A stretch of DNA of 64,000 nucleotides from Drechslerella dactyloides (taxonomy: Eukaryota; Ascomycota; Orbiliomycetes; Orbiliales; Orbiliaceae). Position numbers and translations under genes: made by a program. The stretch spans positions 1,860,001-1,924,000 of the forward strand of contig JAGTWJ010000019.1 in the NCBI GenBank assembly GCA_020064725.1, in the 5' to 3' direction. Below, piece by piece: positions 35,358-47,585 of this stretch. Position 1 is the first letter of the stretch, and the number at the start of each line of letters is the position of its first letter. The notes under the pieces were generated by a model. The model was not told where the DNA came from. It was given only the letters and a program-made list of their open reading frames with translations, and did not search any database.

Positions 35358-36184
35358 ATTAGCCGGTGTACTCTGTACTGCTTTGAAAGCGACAGCTGGG
35401 GTAGCAAGGGTGTCATGTCGGGAACGATAGGCAGACGCATGATCGGGAGTCGGCGGCGAAAGTCTCGGCGGATACAGTCGAGAGCTAGGGTGACATACTT
35501 GAGAATACGAGAATATAGCCCTAGGGACAGGTTCGTGGTGGTGGATGTTCGAGTATATAAGTGATGATGCCGGTGCCGTCTACGAGGCGTTGAAGATTGG
35601 TGGGACGAATAGAAATGTGGAGGATCTGCTGCCTGCATGAAGTGTCAGTGCGATTTGGCGGAGAAAGCTGGTGGGCAATCACTTACCAGTTAGGGGGGCT
35701 GAGGGATTGTTGATGAAGTACCTATGAAGTTCTGGGGCTCCTGGGATGCATCTAGAGCTGGTGGGCTGGTGGATAGATGGGTTGGTTGATGGAAGGAGAG
35801 GACAGCCGGTCGATTGCTTGGGCTTGGCTGGAAGCGGGCGACGTCGTTTGAAGAGCTGGTTAGTAGTCCACTTGTTTGGCGGGAACCGAGACCCACGCGG
35901 TAAACCATGCGGCACCACTCTCATTCAACCTTACCCTCATCGCCATTCGGTCCTCCGCCCGATCCCCTCGCCTCTACCTCATTCTTACCATCTACCAAGG
36001 CTCGTTTCCCTAGTTCGCTCCATATGATATTCGTCATAGGAGGGTCCTGACAATCGTTCTCGCAGCCGCCACGCCCATAACACCCCGCCGATAAGATCCA
36101 ACCGAGTCGCGTCTCAAAACCATACACCCATCGAATTTCCGCTCTCGCCCAATGAACGACGCTATCGCGCTCTGATCTCACGCC
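35358..36184. other. Divergent promoter of CKB2 and HIR1
   Basis: About 830 bases between two outward-reading genes. GATG/TGG-rich on the CKB2 side and C-rich on the HIR1 side. Overlapping open frames on both strands at 35700-36020 look like base-composition artefacts. Confidence 0.5.
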
Positions 36185-39100
36185 ATGTTGATTATAAAGC
36201 CGACTTGGTTGGCGCACGCCGGTACGCGCTTCCCTCCGTGGCATCGACGCGACATTTAGATACCTGGGCACTGACTTTCGATTAGAGGAGAAACGACGAT
36301 TCGAAGTTTACACCTGCCATGTATCGGCGGACGGCAAGCGACTAGCTACTGGTGGACTTGGTACGCGCGTCGAAACCCCGACTCGGCTGTAAGGAAGAGA
36401 TTGGCGGTCTGACGTTGATATACTACAGACGGAACGGTTCGCATATGGTCAACGGAAGCCATCTTAAAGGCAGGCGATGAGAGCTACAAAGGTCCCAGAC
36501 AGCTATGTTCTATGACGACACATACTGGTACGCTGCCCGGGAATTGCCAGTTGCATATGTAGGCCGCTTAATGCGCGTCATGCTGGAAGTCCGCTGACTC
36601 TCTTGATCCTGCATAGGCGCGGTACTCGCGGTCCGCTGGTCAGGCACAAACCGATATCTCGCATCCGGCTCGGACGACAAGATCGTGCTCATATACGAGC
36701 GGGACGTAAACGCAGCACCCTCACGTCCTCAGTTCGGTAGCTCAGAGCCCGGTCACACCGAAACCTGGCGGACATATCGAAGACTCGCAGGCCACGATAA
36801 TGACGTGCAAGATATCGGCTGGTCAGCCGATTCCTCGATCCTTGTGTCGGTGGGCCTTGACTCCAAGGTTGTTATTTGGTCTGGGAGCACATTTGAACGC
36901 TTAAAGCGACTTGATGTCCACCAGTCTCACGTCAAAGGGCTTACCTTTGATCCTGCAAACAAGTACTTTGCGACTGCGTCGGATGACAGGTCCATTAAAG
37001 TGTTCAGATTCACGCCTCCAGCTCCAAATACCAGCATGCACGATGTAGGTGCGAACTTCGTTACCGAAACGACCATCACAAAGCCTTTTCAGAAAAGTCC
37101 TATCACGACATATTTTAGACGCTGCTCCTGGTCTCCAGATGGTGCCCATATCGCTGCTGCGAACGCTACTAATGGGCCCGTCCCATCGGTAGCTATCATC
37201 AACAGAGGAACTTGGGACAGCGATATCAACTTGATCGGCCATGAGGGACCGGTTGAAGTTTGCTCATTTGCGCCAAGGATGTTTTCGAGAGAGCCCTGGC
37301 CGCCTCCGGCTGGTATCATGCCGGGACAGATGCCTCACTTGACAACTGTCATCGCCTGCGCAGGGCAAGATAAATCCTTGTCGCTTTGGAATACATCAAG
37401 CCCTCGCCCGCTAGTCATTGCACAAAACCTAGCGACAAAGACAATATCAGATCTAGCTTGGAGTCCGGATGGCAAGTCTCTCTTCGCTACCAGCTTAGAT
37501 GGAAACGTGGTTGCCATTGTTTTCGAGGACGGTGATCTGGGATACGTCGTTGGACTAGAAGAAAATGAACGACTCTTGCAGAAATTCGGCACTGCCAGGA
37601 AAGGGGTTGGCATCCCGGAAAGTGTTGATTTCCTGCGGCTCGAAGAGAAGGGCAAGCAAGAGGAGAGAAGAGAAGTTGAGGGGCGAATGGGTGCATTGAT
37701 GGGTGACGGGGATGGAGCAGCAAACGGCGATACCATAATGAGTGGGACAACCCAGAATGGCGTCGGTAACCAATGGCAGATGGAAATTCATGGTCAAGAT
37801 GCACAACCCCAGGCTGCGGCACCTCCAGAGGTTAAACAAGAGCCCAAACCTGAGAAGAGACCAGTTCAGAAGATTACCATCACTAAGGATGGAAGGAAGC
37901 GTGTAACACCCATGCTTGTTTCTTCGAACTCTTCTACTACAATGTCCAATCTCCCTAATGCACAACTACTCGCTCGACAAGTCGCTACCGGCCCTGGTCT
38001 TGGTATAGGGCCTCAGAGTACGCTGGACCTCTCCCGACCTTACGACGGTCTACCGAAAGGCGGCCTCCCAGCTGTTCTGCTAGGGAACAAGCGACGGAAT
38101 CCAACGCTGGAAGAAGCCGCGGAAAACGAAGAAGGCGTCCTCTCTCCGCCAAAGAGGAAAGGGGCCGCTGTCAATATCTCGGGAGCTGCGGCTGATGAAG
38201 GTGGCTTGGACGTCCTTCGGCCAGCGATAGTTAATCCAGCCCTTACGATCAGTCAAGTCCGACTCGCCTTACCTAGGTTACGAGTATCGATAGTCAGAGC
38301 ACTTGACGATAATGGAAATCCCGCTCCTGTCCCTGATAATTCCAGTGTCGGAGCGCAAACATCATCCGACGCCTCTACCCCACAAGCCGAGTTTGTCTTC
38401 GAAGCCAGAAATCACATCAAGTACCCACACCCCAATGAACCGACGAAGCTAACCGTCACCCATCAGGGTAACAACGTGTGGGTTGACTATCTACCGAAGC
38501 CGGTTCTCTTAATCACCGCAAACTCCAACTTCTACGCAGCCGCTTGTGAGGATGGCTCAATACATATCTTCACCGCTGCTGGCAGACGACTTCTCTCGCC
38601 CATGATTCTTGACGCCGCCTCCTGTTTCCTAGAATCGAGGGGTTGGTGGCTCATGGCCATAACATGCATAGGAGTGTGTCACGTCTGGAATCTTCAAACA
38701 ATGAAATCTAAGTATGGCGCTGGAGGCGTGAGCCTCGCTCCAATTTTCGACGTCGCCACCGCCCTTTCCGATGCGGACAAACCAATCGCTAAAGGTGAAA
38801 GTGTTACCGAAGCTAGCGTTAACGGCAATGGCAATGTGATAGTTTGTCTGACGAGTGGAGATGGGTTCGTCTATTCGAGCGATTTGTGCGCATGGCAGAG
38901 GATCTCGGAAGCCTGGTGGGCTACCAGCTCGCAATTCTGGGATACGAGTGGAGGGACATCAATGACCACTGGAGCAGGGCTATCTTCCGGAATCATCCCA
39001 TTCGTCGAAAGGCGAACAACCGCCGAAGTGCTAATGCATGGCCGAGGACGGTTCCTTCAAGGGATCATCAAGAGGCTGCTGACACGCGAAGGATGGGAGG

Positions 39101-39550
39101 GATTCGAAAGCACTGTCTCTGTATCACATCTTGAGAACCGAATCGCGGCCGCGAAGGGCCTTGGGGCAAAAGACGATTACAAGACCTACCTCACAATGTA
39201 TGCTCGACGAATAGCGATGGAAGGGGCGAAACACAAAGTGGAAGAGCTTTGTAAAGAATTTATGTCGGAGGTCAACGAATCGATGATGATGATTAACGAA
39301 AACGCGGATGCCAAAGCTGAGACCAAGGTCGAGGACACTATGGTCTGCGGGTGGGATAAAACAGAGCTATTGAAGAGCTGTCTCCTTATATTTGGTATGT
39401 TGTTCACAACAATCAATCTGATACCGGTTAATCGGTAGCATGCTGACCCACTGTGATCCACTAGGCAAATTCCGCGAACTACAGCGCATTACGATACCGT
39501 ACGCTCGCGCGGTTGGCATGTTGGTTGAGAATGGCTCTGAAGACCTGTAG
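36185..39550 (+). CDS. HIR1: HIR1/HIRA histone H3-H4 chaperone subunit
   Basis: Hir1 is the WD40 subunit of the HIR complex, which deposits H3-H4 independent of replication and represses histone genes. Five exons, 36185-36221, 36286-36360, 36429-36527, 36617-39394 and 39465-39550, give 1024 aa. The N-terminus MLIIKPTWLAHAEEKRRFEV leads into seven WD repeats (GKRLATGGLDGTVRIWST, RYLASGSDDKIVLIYERD, LVSVGLDSKVVIWSG, YFATASDDRSIKVFRF and others). The HIRA B-motif, which binds Asf1, is near residue 490 (KITITKDGRKRVTPMLV). The C-terminal Hira domain follows, with FYAAACEDGSIHIFTAAGRR and GWWLMAITCIGVCHVWN. The short final exon GKFRELQRITIPYA completes the family C-terminus. Confidence 0.95.
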
Positions 39551-39944
39551 TCTTCGCGCTCTCTCATATCCACACGTTGTTTCAGTTTCCAATGGGTGGT
39601 GTCATGAAGCGATCCTTGGCTTGACGCTATGATGTATGTACAGGGATTTTCTTATCTTGAAAAATTATTGAGGCGCAAAGGTGTTGGGCTTCACAGACTC
39701 GGTTCGAGACTGCTGGATTCTAATCGGCTGTATTCTACTCTTTCATCAGTTTATGGGACATAATGAACTCCATTGTATAGCTGTTCTTGAGGGTGCGAGC
39801 TTATTTACTACTAGGTTCTGTATCGATCCCCATCTGCATATTAAGTTCCAATGATCGCAGATAGTCAGCCTTGATTCGGCGACGCCCCCGCCGTTTCAGT
39901 CCTATCATTGAGGCCGGCCCACATATGCTCTGCCTCGTCTGCAA
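39551..39944. other. Convergent intergenic region (HIR1 / quinone reductase)
   Basis: About 390 bases between two 3' ends. No gene, repeat or RNA seen. Confidence 0.5.
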
Positions 39945-41334
39945 CTACAGTTTGATCAATAGTTTCCCGGTAGTCCCACGGCCCTCGAGATCTTTCTGCG
40001 CTTGTGCGATATCTTCTAGTGAATAGACTTTGTGGATATTGATCTTCACCTGACCGGCCTTGACGTATTTGAAGAGTTCACCACAATAGTAGTCGAATAC
40101 TTCTTGCGTATCTTGTTGCATCGATCGATCATTAGCTAGACTCGATATTGGCTTGGGTATGCGCGGAGCGGGGAGCGGGGAGCAGTCCTTACCAATGTAC
40201 CCGAAAAGCCTTGGTCGTAAGAGCTTGAGATTCTTGTCTCCTAGGCGGCTGTAGGCAGGCCGAATCAGCGCTTTTAGGCCTTCGAGTGTGATTTACATGA
40301 TGATATCGCAACTTACTTTATTTTGAAGGGATCCACCGCCCCGCTAGCATTTCCAAAAGAGACGACTGGGTGTTTGTTAGAAAATTAACGTGTCGGTGTG
40401 AAAGGGAACGAGAATTGGTGCGGATGATTTCTATGCATATCTGTTTTAACTTACGGCTTCCTTTTTTCCTAAGGACCTTTAAATCGCCTTCAAAAGTCGT
40501 CTTACCGACCTACAGAATCACCATCGAGTTAGCAAACGTGCGAAATGCGCGCCTATCATTTGCAAGGTTACAGGGTAGGTTGTACGTACGCCATCATAGA
40601 CAGCTTCGACCCCCTGTCCGTCCTTCGTGTGCCCGAGCACTTCCTTAACCCACTGCTCCTCGCCATGCGAGTAATTCACCAGATAATCCGCGCCATGCGC
40701 CTTCGCAATATCCAACTTCTCCTGCGAACTTGCCGTCGCGATCACCATCGCGCCCAGCGCCTTCGCCAGCTGCACTAGGATCAGCCCCGTCCCGCCGGCG
40801 GCTGCATGCACGAGTATCGTATCCCCCCTCTTAACCTCGTAGCTCTCACGCAGCATCGTCAGTGCCGTGAGGCCCTGAATTAAAATTGCCGCGGCCTGAT
40901 CGAGCGGAAGGTCATTGGGGACGTGAGCAACAGACTTCTCGGGCACGGCGAGGAAATCAGCGTAGGAGCCCGTGGCCATGTGGACGACATGATCTCCGGA
41001 CTTGAATTTTGTGACGCCAACGCCGACTGATTCGACGGTGCCGGCGCCCTCAGAGCCAAGGTTGAATGGGAGTGCGATAGGATAGAGGCCCGTGCGGTAG
41101 TATGTGTCTATGTAGTTGACACCGGCATATCTATGCAATCACGAGCGCCAATGGTCAGTACAGGTGGGTTGCGACTGAGTGTCAATAGCAGCCATATTTC
41201 AGAAGCTAAAGGGAATCATACGCTGTTTTGATGAGGACTTGGCCTGGACCTGGCGTTGGTACTGGGATCCGGTTGAGCTCCAGGACTTCAGTCCCACCGT
41301 GCTTCGAAATCTGTATTGCTCGATTGGTCGCCAT
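39945..41334 (-). CDS. ZTA1: NADPH:quinone oxidoreductase, zeta-crystallin type
   Basis: A medium-chain reductase without zinc that reduces quinones or enones with NADPH, usually cytosolic and stress-linked. Six exons, 41222-41334, 40590-41130, 40455-40509, 40317-40365, 40193-40248 and 39945-40111, with all phases agreeing; 326 aa. Blocks: the N-terminal HGGTEVLELNRIPVPTPGPG, YAGVNYIDTYYRTGLYP, LPFNLGSEGAGTVE, ILIQGLTALTMLRE, then the nucleotide-binding ILVHAAAGGTGLILVQLAKALGA. AVYDGVGKTTFEGDL and LVSFGNASGAVDPF follow, ending in HKVYSLEDIAQAQKDLEGRGTTGKLLI. The family length is about 325-335 aa. Short terminal exons (49-56 nt) had to be assembled by hand. Confidence 0.93.
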
Positions 41335-42354
41335 GATGTTGGTCGCAAGTATACTAATATAATCGGTTTTCAATAATGTTGTGAGCTCGAGCTTCTAGGG
41401 TGTGTGCGCACTGTCTCGCTGCTTTGTGCACTTGTCAATTTTCAACTGTCACAGCACAATTGAAACTCGTAAGAACTGACGTCTTTATGTATACGTAGAA
41501 GTCAATCTGCATGCGGGCCTTGATTAATAATGATGCACCCGATCGTTCCTATATCCGTCAGTTACACGGAGCTACTAGTTTCGGGCCGAGTTGACGCCGC
41601 TGTTTATTCTCAAAGCCAGCTTGTTAAGCTCGAAATACCCGCAACATACGTGCATACGCCAGGTTCGGTGTTTGCGTAATTGACAGGGCAACCTTGCATC
41701 AGCTAGCGTCGGAAAAATATGGCTGTGGATAATGCATGTAGGCGCCTAAACGGAAACCGCCCACCGATGATATCCGTGGTTGTCAGCGCCCTGTAAAGCT
41801 TAAAGCCGAGTGAATTCGCCGAGGTTACACCTCACCAGCTGATCCTATAAGTTACGCTAGAGACAATGAGGTCAAGTAACACCGGAATATATTACACACT
41901 AAGAGAAAGTCGTGGATTGTCTCAAAGTCGTTAACCGCTTCTAAACGTCCAAAAGAAAACTATATAGGAAATTTTTAAAAGCGCCCCAGATACCTGACCC
42001 ATCCGGTATATTTTACAAAGTGGGAACAATCCCGAGGAAAATAAGCTGCAGCAATTAGCGATTTAAAAACTTTGCAAAACACCGACTCAGGTAGTTCATT
42101 TTAAACATCGACAGAAAAGTTGGATATATCGTCCATTACGGTATTAGGTAAGCGGAGTCGGAAGGAGCTTGTATATACTGGTCGTCGCGTCAGAAAAGAA
42201 AGGAAAGAAAACATATCAAAAGTTCTGAATGCCAGAAACTCCCAGGGTATGTGGTAAAGAGAAATCCAGGTAACCAAGGAGATAAAGAAAGCCAACAAGA
42301 AAACAAGTGACAAACGTTAGGAGCTGCCTTCCAGGCAAAAGCTTCTGCTGGGGT
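41335..42354. other. Intergenic AT-rich region
   Basis: About 1 kb between the quinone reductase promoter (left) and the 3' end of the zinc-cluster gene (right). Several A/T-rich tracts (41950-42110). I see no gene, terminal repeats or transposon relic. Confidence 0.45.
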
Positions 42355-45070
42355 CTAGCTGGCCATATAGTAGAGCTGGCTGCGATCCGGCTGTACATTG
42401 AGTGGCGTAACGTAATGTGGGTAGTATGGGTGATTCGCTGGGTCGATATTGGCACCCTGGGCGTAAGGACTTGGAAAGGGTGGTCGTCGAGGCGGCGGTG
42501 GCGGTTTCACCGCCTGTAGCTGGGCCTGTAGCTGGGCCTGGACTTGTGCCTGCGCTTGTGCCTGCGCCTGGGACTGAGCTTCTGCGGCACTCTGCTTGAG
42601 GACCGCGAAATGGGATGGACTGTGGTTGAATCCCGGAGGCGGTGGTATAGCGGCAGGAACGTGATTCAGCAACGTGGTAGTAAGCAGCGACGTCGGTGGT
42701 GGCTGCGAGTTATCGGAAACTGGCGGTTGACTGGTACTATCCCAGCCCCACCGGGCGGGAAGCTCTTTCAATAGAAAGTTGACCCCCCAGCCTGTCTCGC
42801 GAGAAATCCGGCGAACGATTTCAATTACCTCCTCTTGCTCTTCTCGTGATGTCAGGAGTTCCGCTGCAGCTGCTAATGGGCGAAGAGCAACAGACGCTAT
42901 TCCTCTATCTTTCAACGGTGCAACGATGCCGCAGATAGTATGGGCGTGGCCCATCGCCATTTCTTTCATCTGAGGGTCTTCGATAGATGTGTATGGATTG
43001 GTTTGAGCTAGCAGCACCATTGCTGTGTGGTAAAATAGTCGCGCGACTACGTTCATTCGTTTAGGCATCCTGCAATAAAACTTGGGTCAGCACTTACGAT
43101 CGATGGCAAGAAGCCAGGCAAATAGTGCATACATACCATATACTCGGGAAGTTAGATTTTGAGGGCGTTGCTCCGGGAAGAAGGTAGGACATCGGTTGCA
43201 TCGATCTCGGCACGTTGGCATCCCAAGCCTCGCATTGTTCTTTAAGACACCGCCATTCTTGAAACCTCTCCGAAGTCTTCCGTTGGATGAGCAGCGCATC
43301 GTATGGCTCTGTGTACCTAGGAGTCGTAGCGCGGAAATCCGCAACCTTTGCGAGCAGGTACACCATCCGATAAGCCCAGAGTTCCTCGTGTCCTGGCTCG
43401 CAGTCATGCGAAAAGTCCATGTCGACACCCCAGTCGTCCGGCTTCCACGCAATCGGCCAGTTAAAATGCAGGCAACTCAGCAGCTCCATGGTTACATTGA
43501 TCCAGAAGCACGCGCCGCCAATTCCAGAATCAAGGGCTGTCCAACCACACTCTTTTATCAAGGCTCGTGCTCCCGCAATGTGATTCATCCGCTGCAGCGC
43601 TCGCTCAGACATGATCTCGTAAACATTCAAGACAACGGCTGTGACTGCGCATATTACTGTATCGCGGTGAGGTTTTTGGAGGGAGTCCAGCAGTAGCCTC
43701 GTCGAGAAGTCGTAATAATGAAGTGCACGGTCTTCCTTATACGCAGAGTTCACCAGCGATAGGTGTTTGGCTCCGCACGCCAGGAAAGCATTTAGCAGCA
43801 TCGGTTCGCCCAGCGAATGGAACGGGAGAAGTCGCGAGAAATGCTTCAAGGGGTCCAGCGTATCCATCCAGATCCCAACCTCTTCGACAAAGACTTGCAT
43901 GAATAGTGTTTCCTCAGATCTGTTCAGGATGCTTCCCACTTCAGACTGCAGAGTTGGATCAGTGGGTATCAGGTCAGAAGGCGCTGGCGCCTGTCGTATT
44001 GTTGTTGTTGTCATTCTGGAAGCATCTGTATGCGAACTGTGGTCGGTATGGGCACTACTCGTGCTGGCACGGTGTTGATGCCGCCTGCTAAACTCGGTCG
44101 AAGCTGGCTGAACAGGTGGCTGCATAGATGGCAACGGCTGTGTCAAAATGGTGTCCGTATGATACAACTGGGTCTGCGTAGGAGGCGAAGTGGTCTGGTT
44201 GTTTGACGCAGGTACATTTTCGAGGGGCCCATATCGCTGGATCCCGCCCTCATACTCGGAGGCGATCTCCCTCGACTCGTCTTGAAAGGCAACTGTGAAA
44301 TAAAGCAGAGAGTTCAAGTCAGTATAACTTTCTTTTAAGGTTTGTAATACCAGCTCATATCGCCCCCGTACTAATCATACGTACCATTCCAATCAGCCCC
44401 CGGAGCGACAACCGGGGGATTTTTGACTTGCGTGTCGATAAAGTTCAAGCGCACTCCGCGTTTACAAAGTCGACTGGATTTTCGACAATTCTAGAGACCA
44501 ACGACTGTCAGTTAAACGTACTTGTGCATCATGTACTGTGAAAGGCAGTTTTACCTGACAATCGGGCAGCCCCTCGTCGCCTAAGGCGCAATCACGGTGT
44601 GTTAGCCATTGTCTACTTAGCTATATGATGAGATAAATCGCATAATCGTGAGTTTCCTACATTTTAAATGCCGTTCACTGGTAGAAAAAGCCAATCAGCG
44701 ATACTGTATAATATTTATACGCATATACGTGAAGCAGACTCGCGTAATAATTCAAAGGATTGGTTCAACGTACCGACAGGTCAAGCTAGATAAAGAAAGA
44801 AGATAGACAGTCAAAGTCAGCATACCACTTGCATGACAAAATTATCCAGCCAAGGTTTATATCAATCGCCAGATACCACTCACCAACCTAGTGAGTCGCG
44901 CAAGAGTTAGCAATCATAGGAATACACTGAGATACGCAAGCACTGGAAGGGTCGGTTGCTGTTGCTACCCATCTCCCGACCACTGACCGATAGAAGGAAG
45001 AGTGTCGGCTAGCGACTTTCGTACCTGTTCTCACGCGTTTCGGCCTCGTGCTGCCATCCGCCGCAGCCAT
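42355..45070 (-). CDS. Zn2Cys6 transcription factor with microexon-coded zinc cluster
   Basis: A fungal binuclear zinc-cluster regulator with a fungal-specific transcription-factor domain; target genes unknown. Eight exons: 45025-45070 (46 nt), 44884-44887 (4), 44774-44785 (12), 44661-44677 (17), 44555-44580 (26), 44385-44490 (106), 43137-44292, 42355-43069; 693 aa. Only this splicing yields the full cluster C17-X2-C20-X6-C27-X6-C34-X2-C37-X6-C44 (TGCLTCRERHLKCDEG...CQNCRKSSRLC), followed by KRGVRLNFIDTQ, typical of this class. The regulatory domain has SILNRSEETLFMQVFVEEVGIW, GAKHLSLVNSAYKEDRALHYYD and ITMELLSCLHFN-like blocks, and ends WMPKRMNVVARLFYHTAMV. The C-terminus is Pro- and Gln/Ala-rich (repeated AQAQ), likely an activation region. 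Confidence 0.88.
44555..45024 (-). other. Microexon cluster coding the zinc finger
   Basis: Exons of 4, 12, 17 and 26 nt are separated by introns of 137, 98, 96 and 80 nt, each with GT donor (GTACGA, GTGAGT, GTACGT, GTAGGA) and an AG acceptor (CACTAG, ATCTAG, ACCAG, CCTTAG). The 4-nt exon GTTG (44884-44887) is required: leaving it out joins ACA-G to CT-TGA and stops translation. The joined product is a perfect Zn2Cys6 motif, strong internal evidence for the structure. Confidence 0.8.
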
Positions 45071-46117
45071 ACCCTGGAACGGGATGTAGGCTTGCCTACG
45101 CTATTCAAACCCCCTCTTGCGACTTGGAAGAGCCAGAGCTAATGGGACGGCGGATCGTAGGCCGCTGGAACCAAATTCGAACGCCTGATAGGCTGCGGAT
45201 TGGAGCGCTCTTCTTCCTTCGTCCTCCGTGTTTTCACGTTCAGGTTTACCCGAGAGAAATGCCCCAACGCAAGCTGACTGGCAGGAAACCGGAGACGGGC
45301 CCGGATGGTTTGTTGGACGTCTCGAGTCAAACTGGATAAGATTCGGGCGCGGAAACAGGCTCTTCAGAGGAGTTGTGCTGCGATCTCCTGGGTCGACGGC
45401 GGCCGGCTGGTCGGAAGAGAAGGGACTGCAGGCTGATTGATTTCGTGAGGAAGTGGAAGGAGATGACGGAGGCCTGGGGTGGGGACGGGCGCCGTTCCGG
45501 TCTGGCTCAGTTCGAGATGACGATGGACGCAGCGGTGGTGACAGAGGCAAGCCGAGCCGACCGTTTGGGTTTGCTGCTGGGAAGAGTAATTTTAGTCGGT
45601 GGTGGCCGGAGGCAGCGTTCGCTTTCGATGATGGACTTACCTCTTGTATATAAGATATTCGGGGCTAGCTGGCACCGGACAAGGACAGCGTCCGGCTGAG
45701 AGGGAAAGCGAGGTAGGTTCCTGGGAGGATGCTGATGCTGATGCTGATGATGATGATTAGTATATCTAAATCGTCGAGTGAGCCGGCGGGCTGTGTGCTT
45801 AGTCAGGCCGCGGCCGACGGCTAAGCTGCGTCTTGTGAGGCGAAATGCGTTGCCGGCGGGCTCAATCCTTTGCGGCCGTCGATGTTGAAGCCTCAACTTC
45901 AAGAGATTACTACGTCGTGATATCCTCCTCCGTGCTCAGCGGCCGCCGTAATACCCGCTCATTTATATATATTGGCCCTCATCTATTCTGACGATTCCTC
46001 CGAGCCCTCTGCGACATGAAACGTTTCCAGCCTGAAACAAAACACCCAGATCTCTAACTCTGCCCGTCGTCTAGCTCGGCTTATATAAGATCCAAATCAG
46101 CACTCCGATACGACAAG
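45071..46117. other. Divergent promoter of the zinc-cluster gene and ASA1
   Basis: About 1.05 kb. GC-rich open frames on both strands at 45100-45900 overlap one another and show no family features. A GATGCT/GATGAT simple repeat lies at 45728-45758. ASA1 has a TATATATA stretch near 45964, about 150 bases upstream. Confidence 0.45.
45728..45758. repeat. GATGCT/GATGAT trinucleotide-type microsatellite
   Basis: A perfect-to-near-perfect run of GATGCT units passing into GATGAT, 31 bases, in the divergent promoter. Confidence 0.6.
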
Positions 46118-47514
46118 ATGCAGCTGGCCCAGCAGCCGGTGTATGTCATGCGGGGCCATGCGGCACCCATCCACGCCCTGCACTTCTACCGCTCAAACTC
46201 GCGCCTGGTTTCTGCAGATGCCGACGGATGGGCCGTTGTCTGGAACCTGGCGACCAGGCGCCCTGTCGCCGTCTGGAAAGCGCACGACGGGGCCGTTTTA
46301 GGTGTTTCCGACTGGGATGACTGCAGCATCGTTACGTGAGTCCCGCACGCTATCATATCGCACACGCCTCCCAGATAGCGGTATGTCGCTAACTATAGGC
46401 ATTTACACGGACGGTCTCTATGATATAGCCATGGGAGAGATAACAAAATCTACGTCTGGCAGCTGCGCCTCGGAGACGAGGCTGGCCTGGATACTGAGCT
46501 CCCTGCCGCTTCGCAGTCTGACCGCAGACACCCATGGCTGCTCCACTCTCTTGAGGTCAATGCCCTCAACTTCTGCGCCTTTTCAATGTGCTATGAGATC
46601 CACAGCGGCCCCAATAGTGACGGCCCAAGAGCCATCATGATCGCTGTACCCAGCTCCAGGGACCCTAACACTGTATGCACCAGGGAGGCTTGATTCCTTA
46701 TCAAGGTTATCGTACTAACGATACCACAGATTGATATTTACCATTTGCCCTCAGGCAACCGTCGACACGTTGCTATTGGGTCCGACCTAAGTTTCAAAAC
46801 TGGTACGTCTATCTGCCAACTAACGTTTCTTAATACTGTTTCTATTCTAATGACGACGTCGAAATAGGCATGCCAATGGCGCTCAAGCTCTTGTACATGG
46901 GTTCTTGTTTGAGTCTAATCGCTGGCTACGAAAGTGGCCATGCAGTAGTCTTTAGCCTAGACAGCTCAGCTCAGGCCTGGTCAACAATATACTACTCCAA
47001 ACCACACACCCAACCAGTTCTTTCTCTTGATAGCACCCCGGGCGGTTTATCCTTTTACACTTCCTCCGCAGACTCCATAATTGCAAAACATCAGATGCCT
47101 CCTGACGACACAGCAACAGCTTCCAATACCGCTGCTTCGCCACCTTCTTTGATGATCAATACACATCATGCTGGACAACAAGGTCTCGTGCTTCGATCCG
47201 ATGGAAAGGTATTCGCCACCGCGGGGTGGGATTCCCGCATTCGGGTATATTCCGGCAAGACTATGAAAGAAGTAGCTGTCCTTAAGTGGCACAAGGAAGG
47301 CTGTTACACAGTCGCCTTCGCTCGAATATTCGATGATACCGGTCCCCTTCCCGAGCTCTCTACTGAGCTCTGTACCACAACGGGGAATGAGATCGTGCAG
47401 ACCAATCAGGCCACCTTGACGGTTGCACAACTGCGAGAAAACAGAACAAAGAAATCGCATATTTTGGCTGCTGGGTCGAAAGACGGTAGAGTGTCACTGT
47501 GGGAAGTCTTTTGA
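46118..47514 (+). CDS. ASA1: ASTRA-associated WD40 protein Asa1
   Basis: Asa1 is part of the ASTRA complex with Tra1, Tel2-Tti1-Tti2 and Rvb1/2, linked to assembly of PIK-related kinases and chromatin complexes. Four exons, 46118-46335, 46429-46672, 46730-46802 and 46868-47514, give 393 aa. WD features: VYVMRGHAAPIHALHFYRSN at the N-terminus, RLVSADADGWAVVWNLATRR, the join T-HGRDNKIYVWQLRL (family signature for Asa1/GNB1L), LEVNALNFCAFS, SLIAGYESGHAVVFS, and GKVFATAGWDSRIRVYSGKT with KDGRVSLWEVF at the end. The length is as expected for the family (about 400 aa). Confidence 0.88.
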
Positions 47515-47585
47515 TACACATATCAACTCGATAACTCTTGTCACAAGCAGAGTATGTGGTAAGCAGCAAGAAAGGAAGTACATTC

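Noticed and set aside
41335..42354. Possible transposon relic in the AT-rich kilobase
   Set aside because: No terminal repeats, no target-site duplication and no transposase or polymerase motif seen.
45101..45902. Several open frames between the zinc-cluster gene and ASA1
   Set aside because: They overlap on both strands, are rich in Arg/Gly/Pro from base composition and have no recognisable content.
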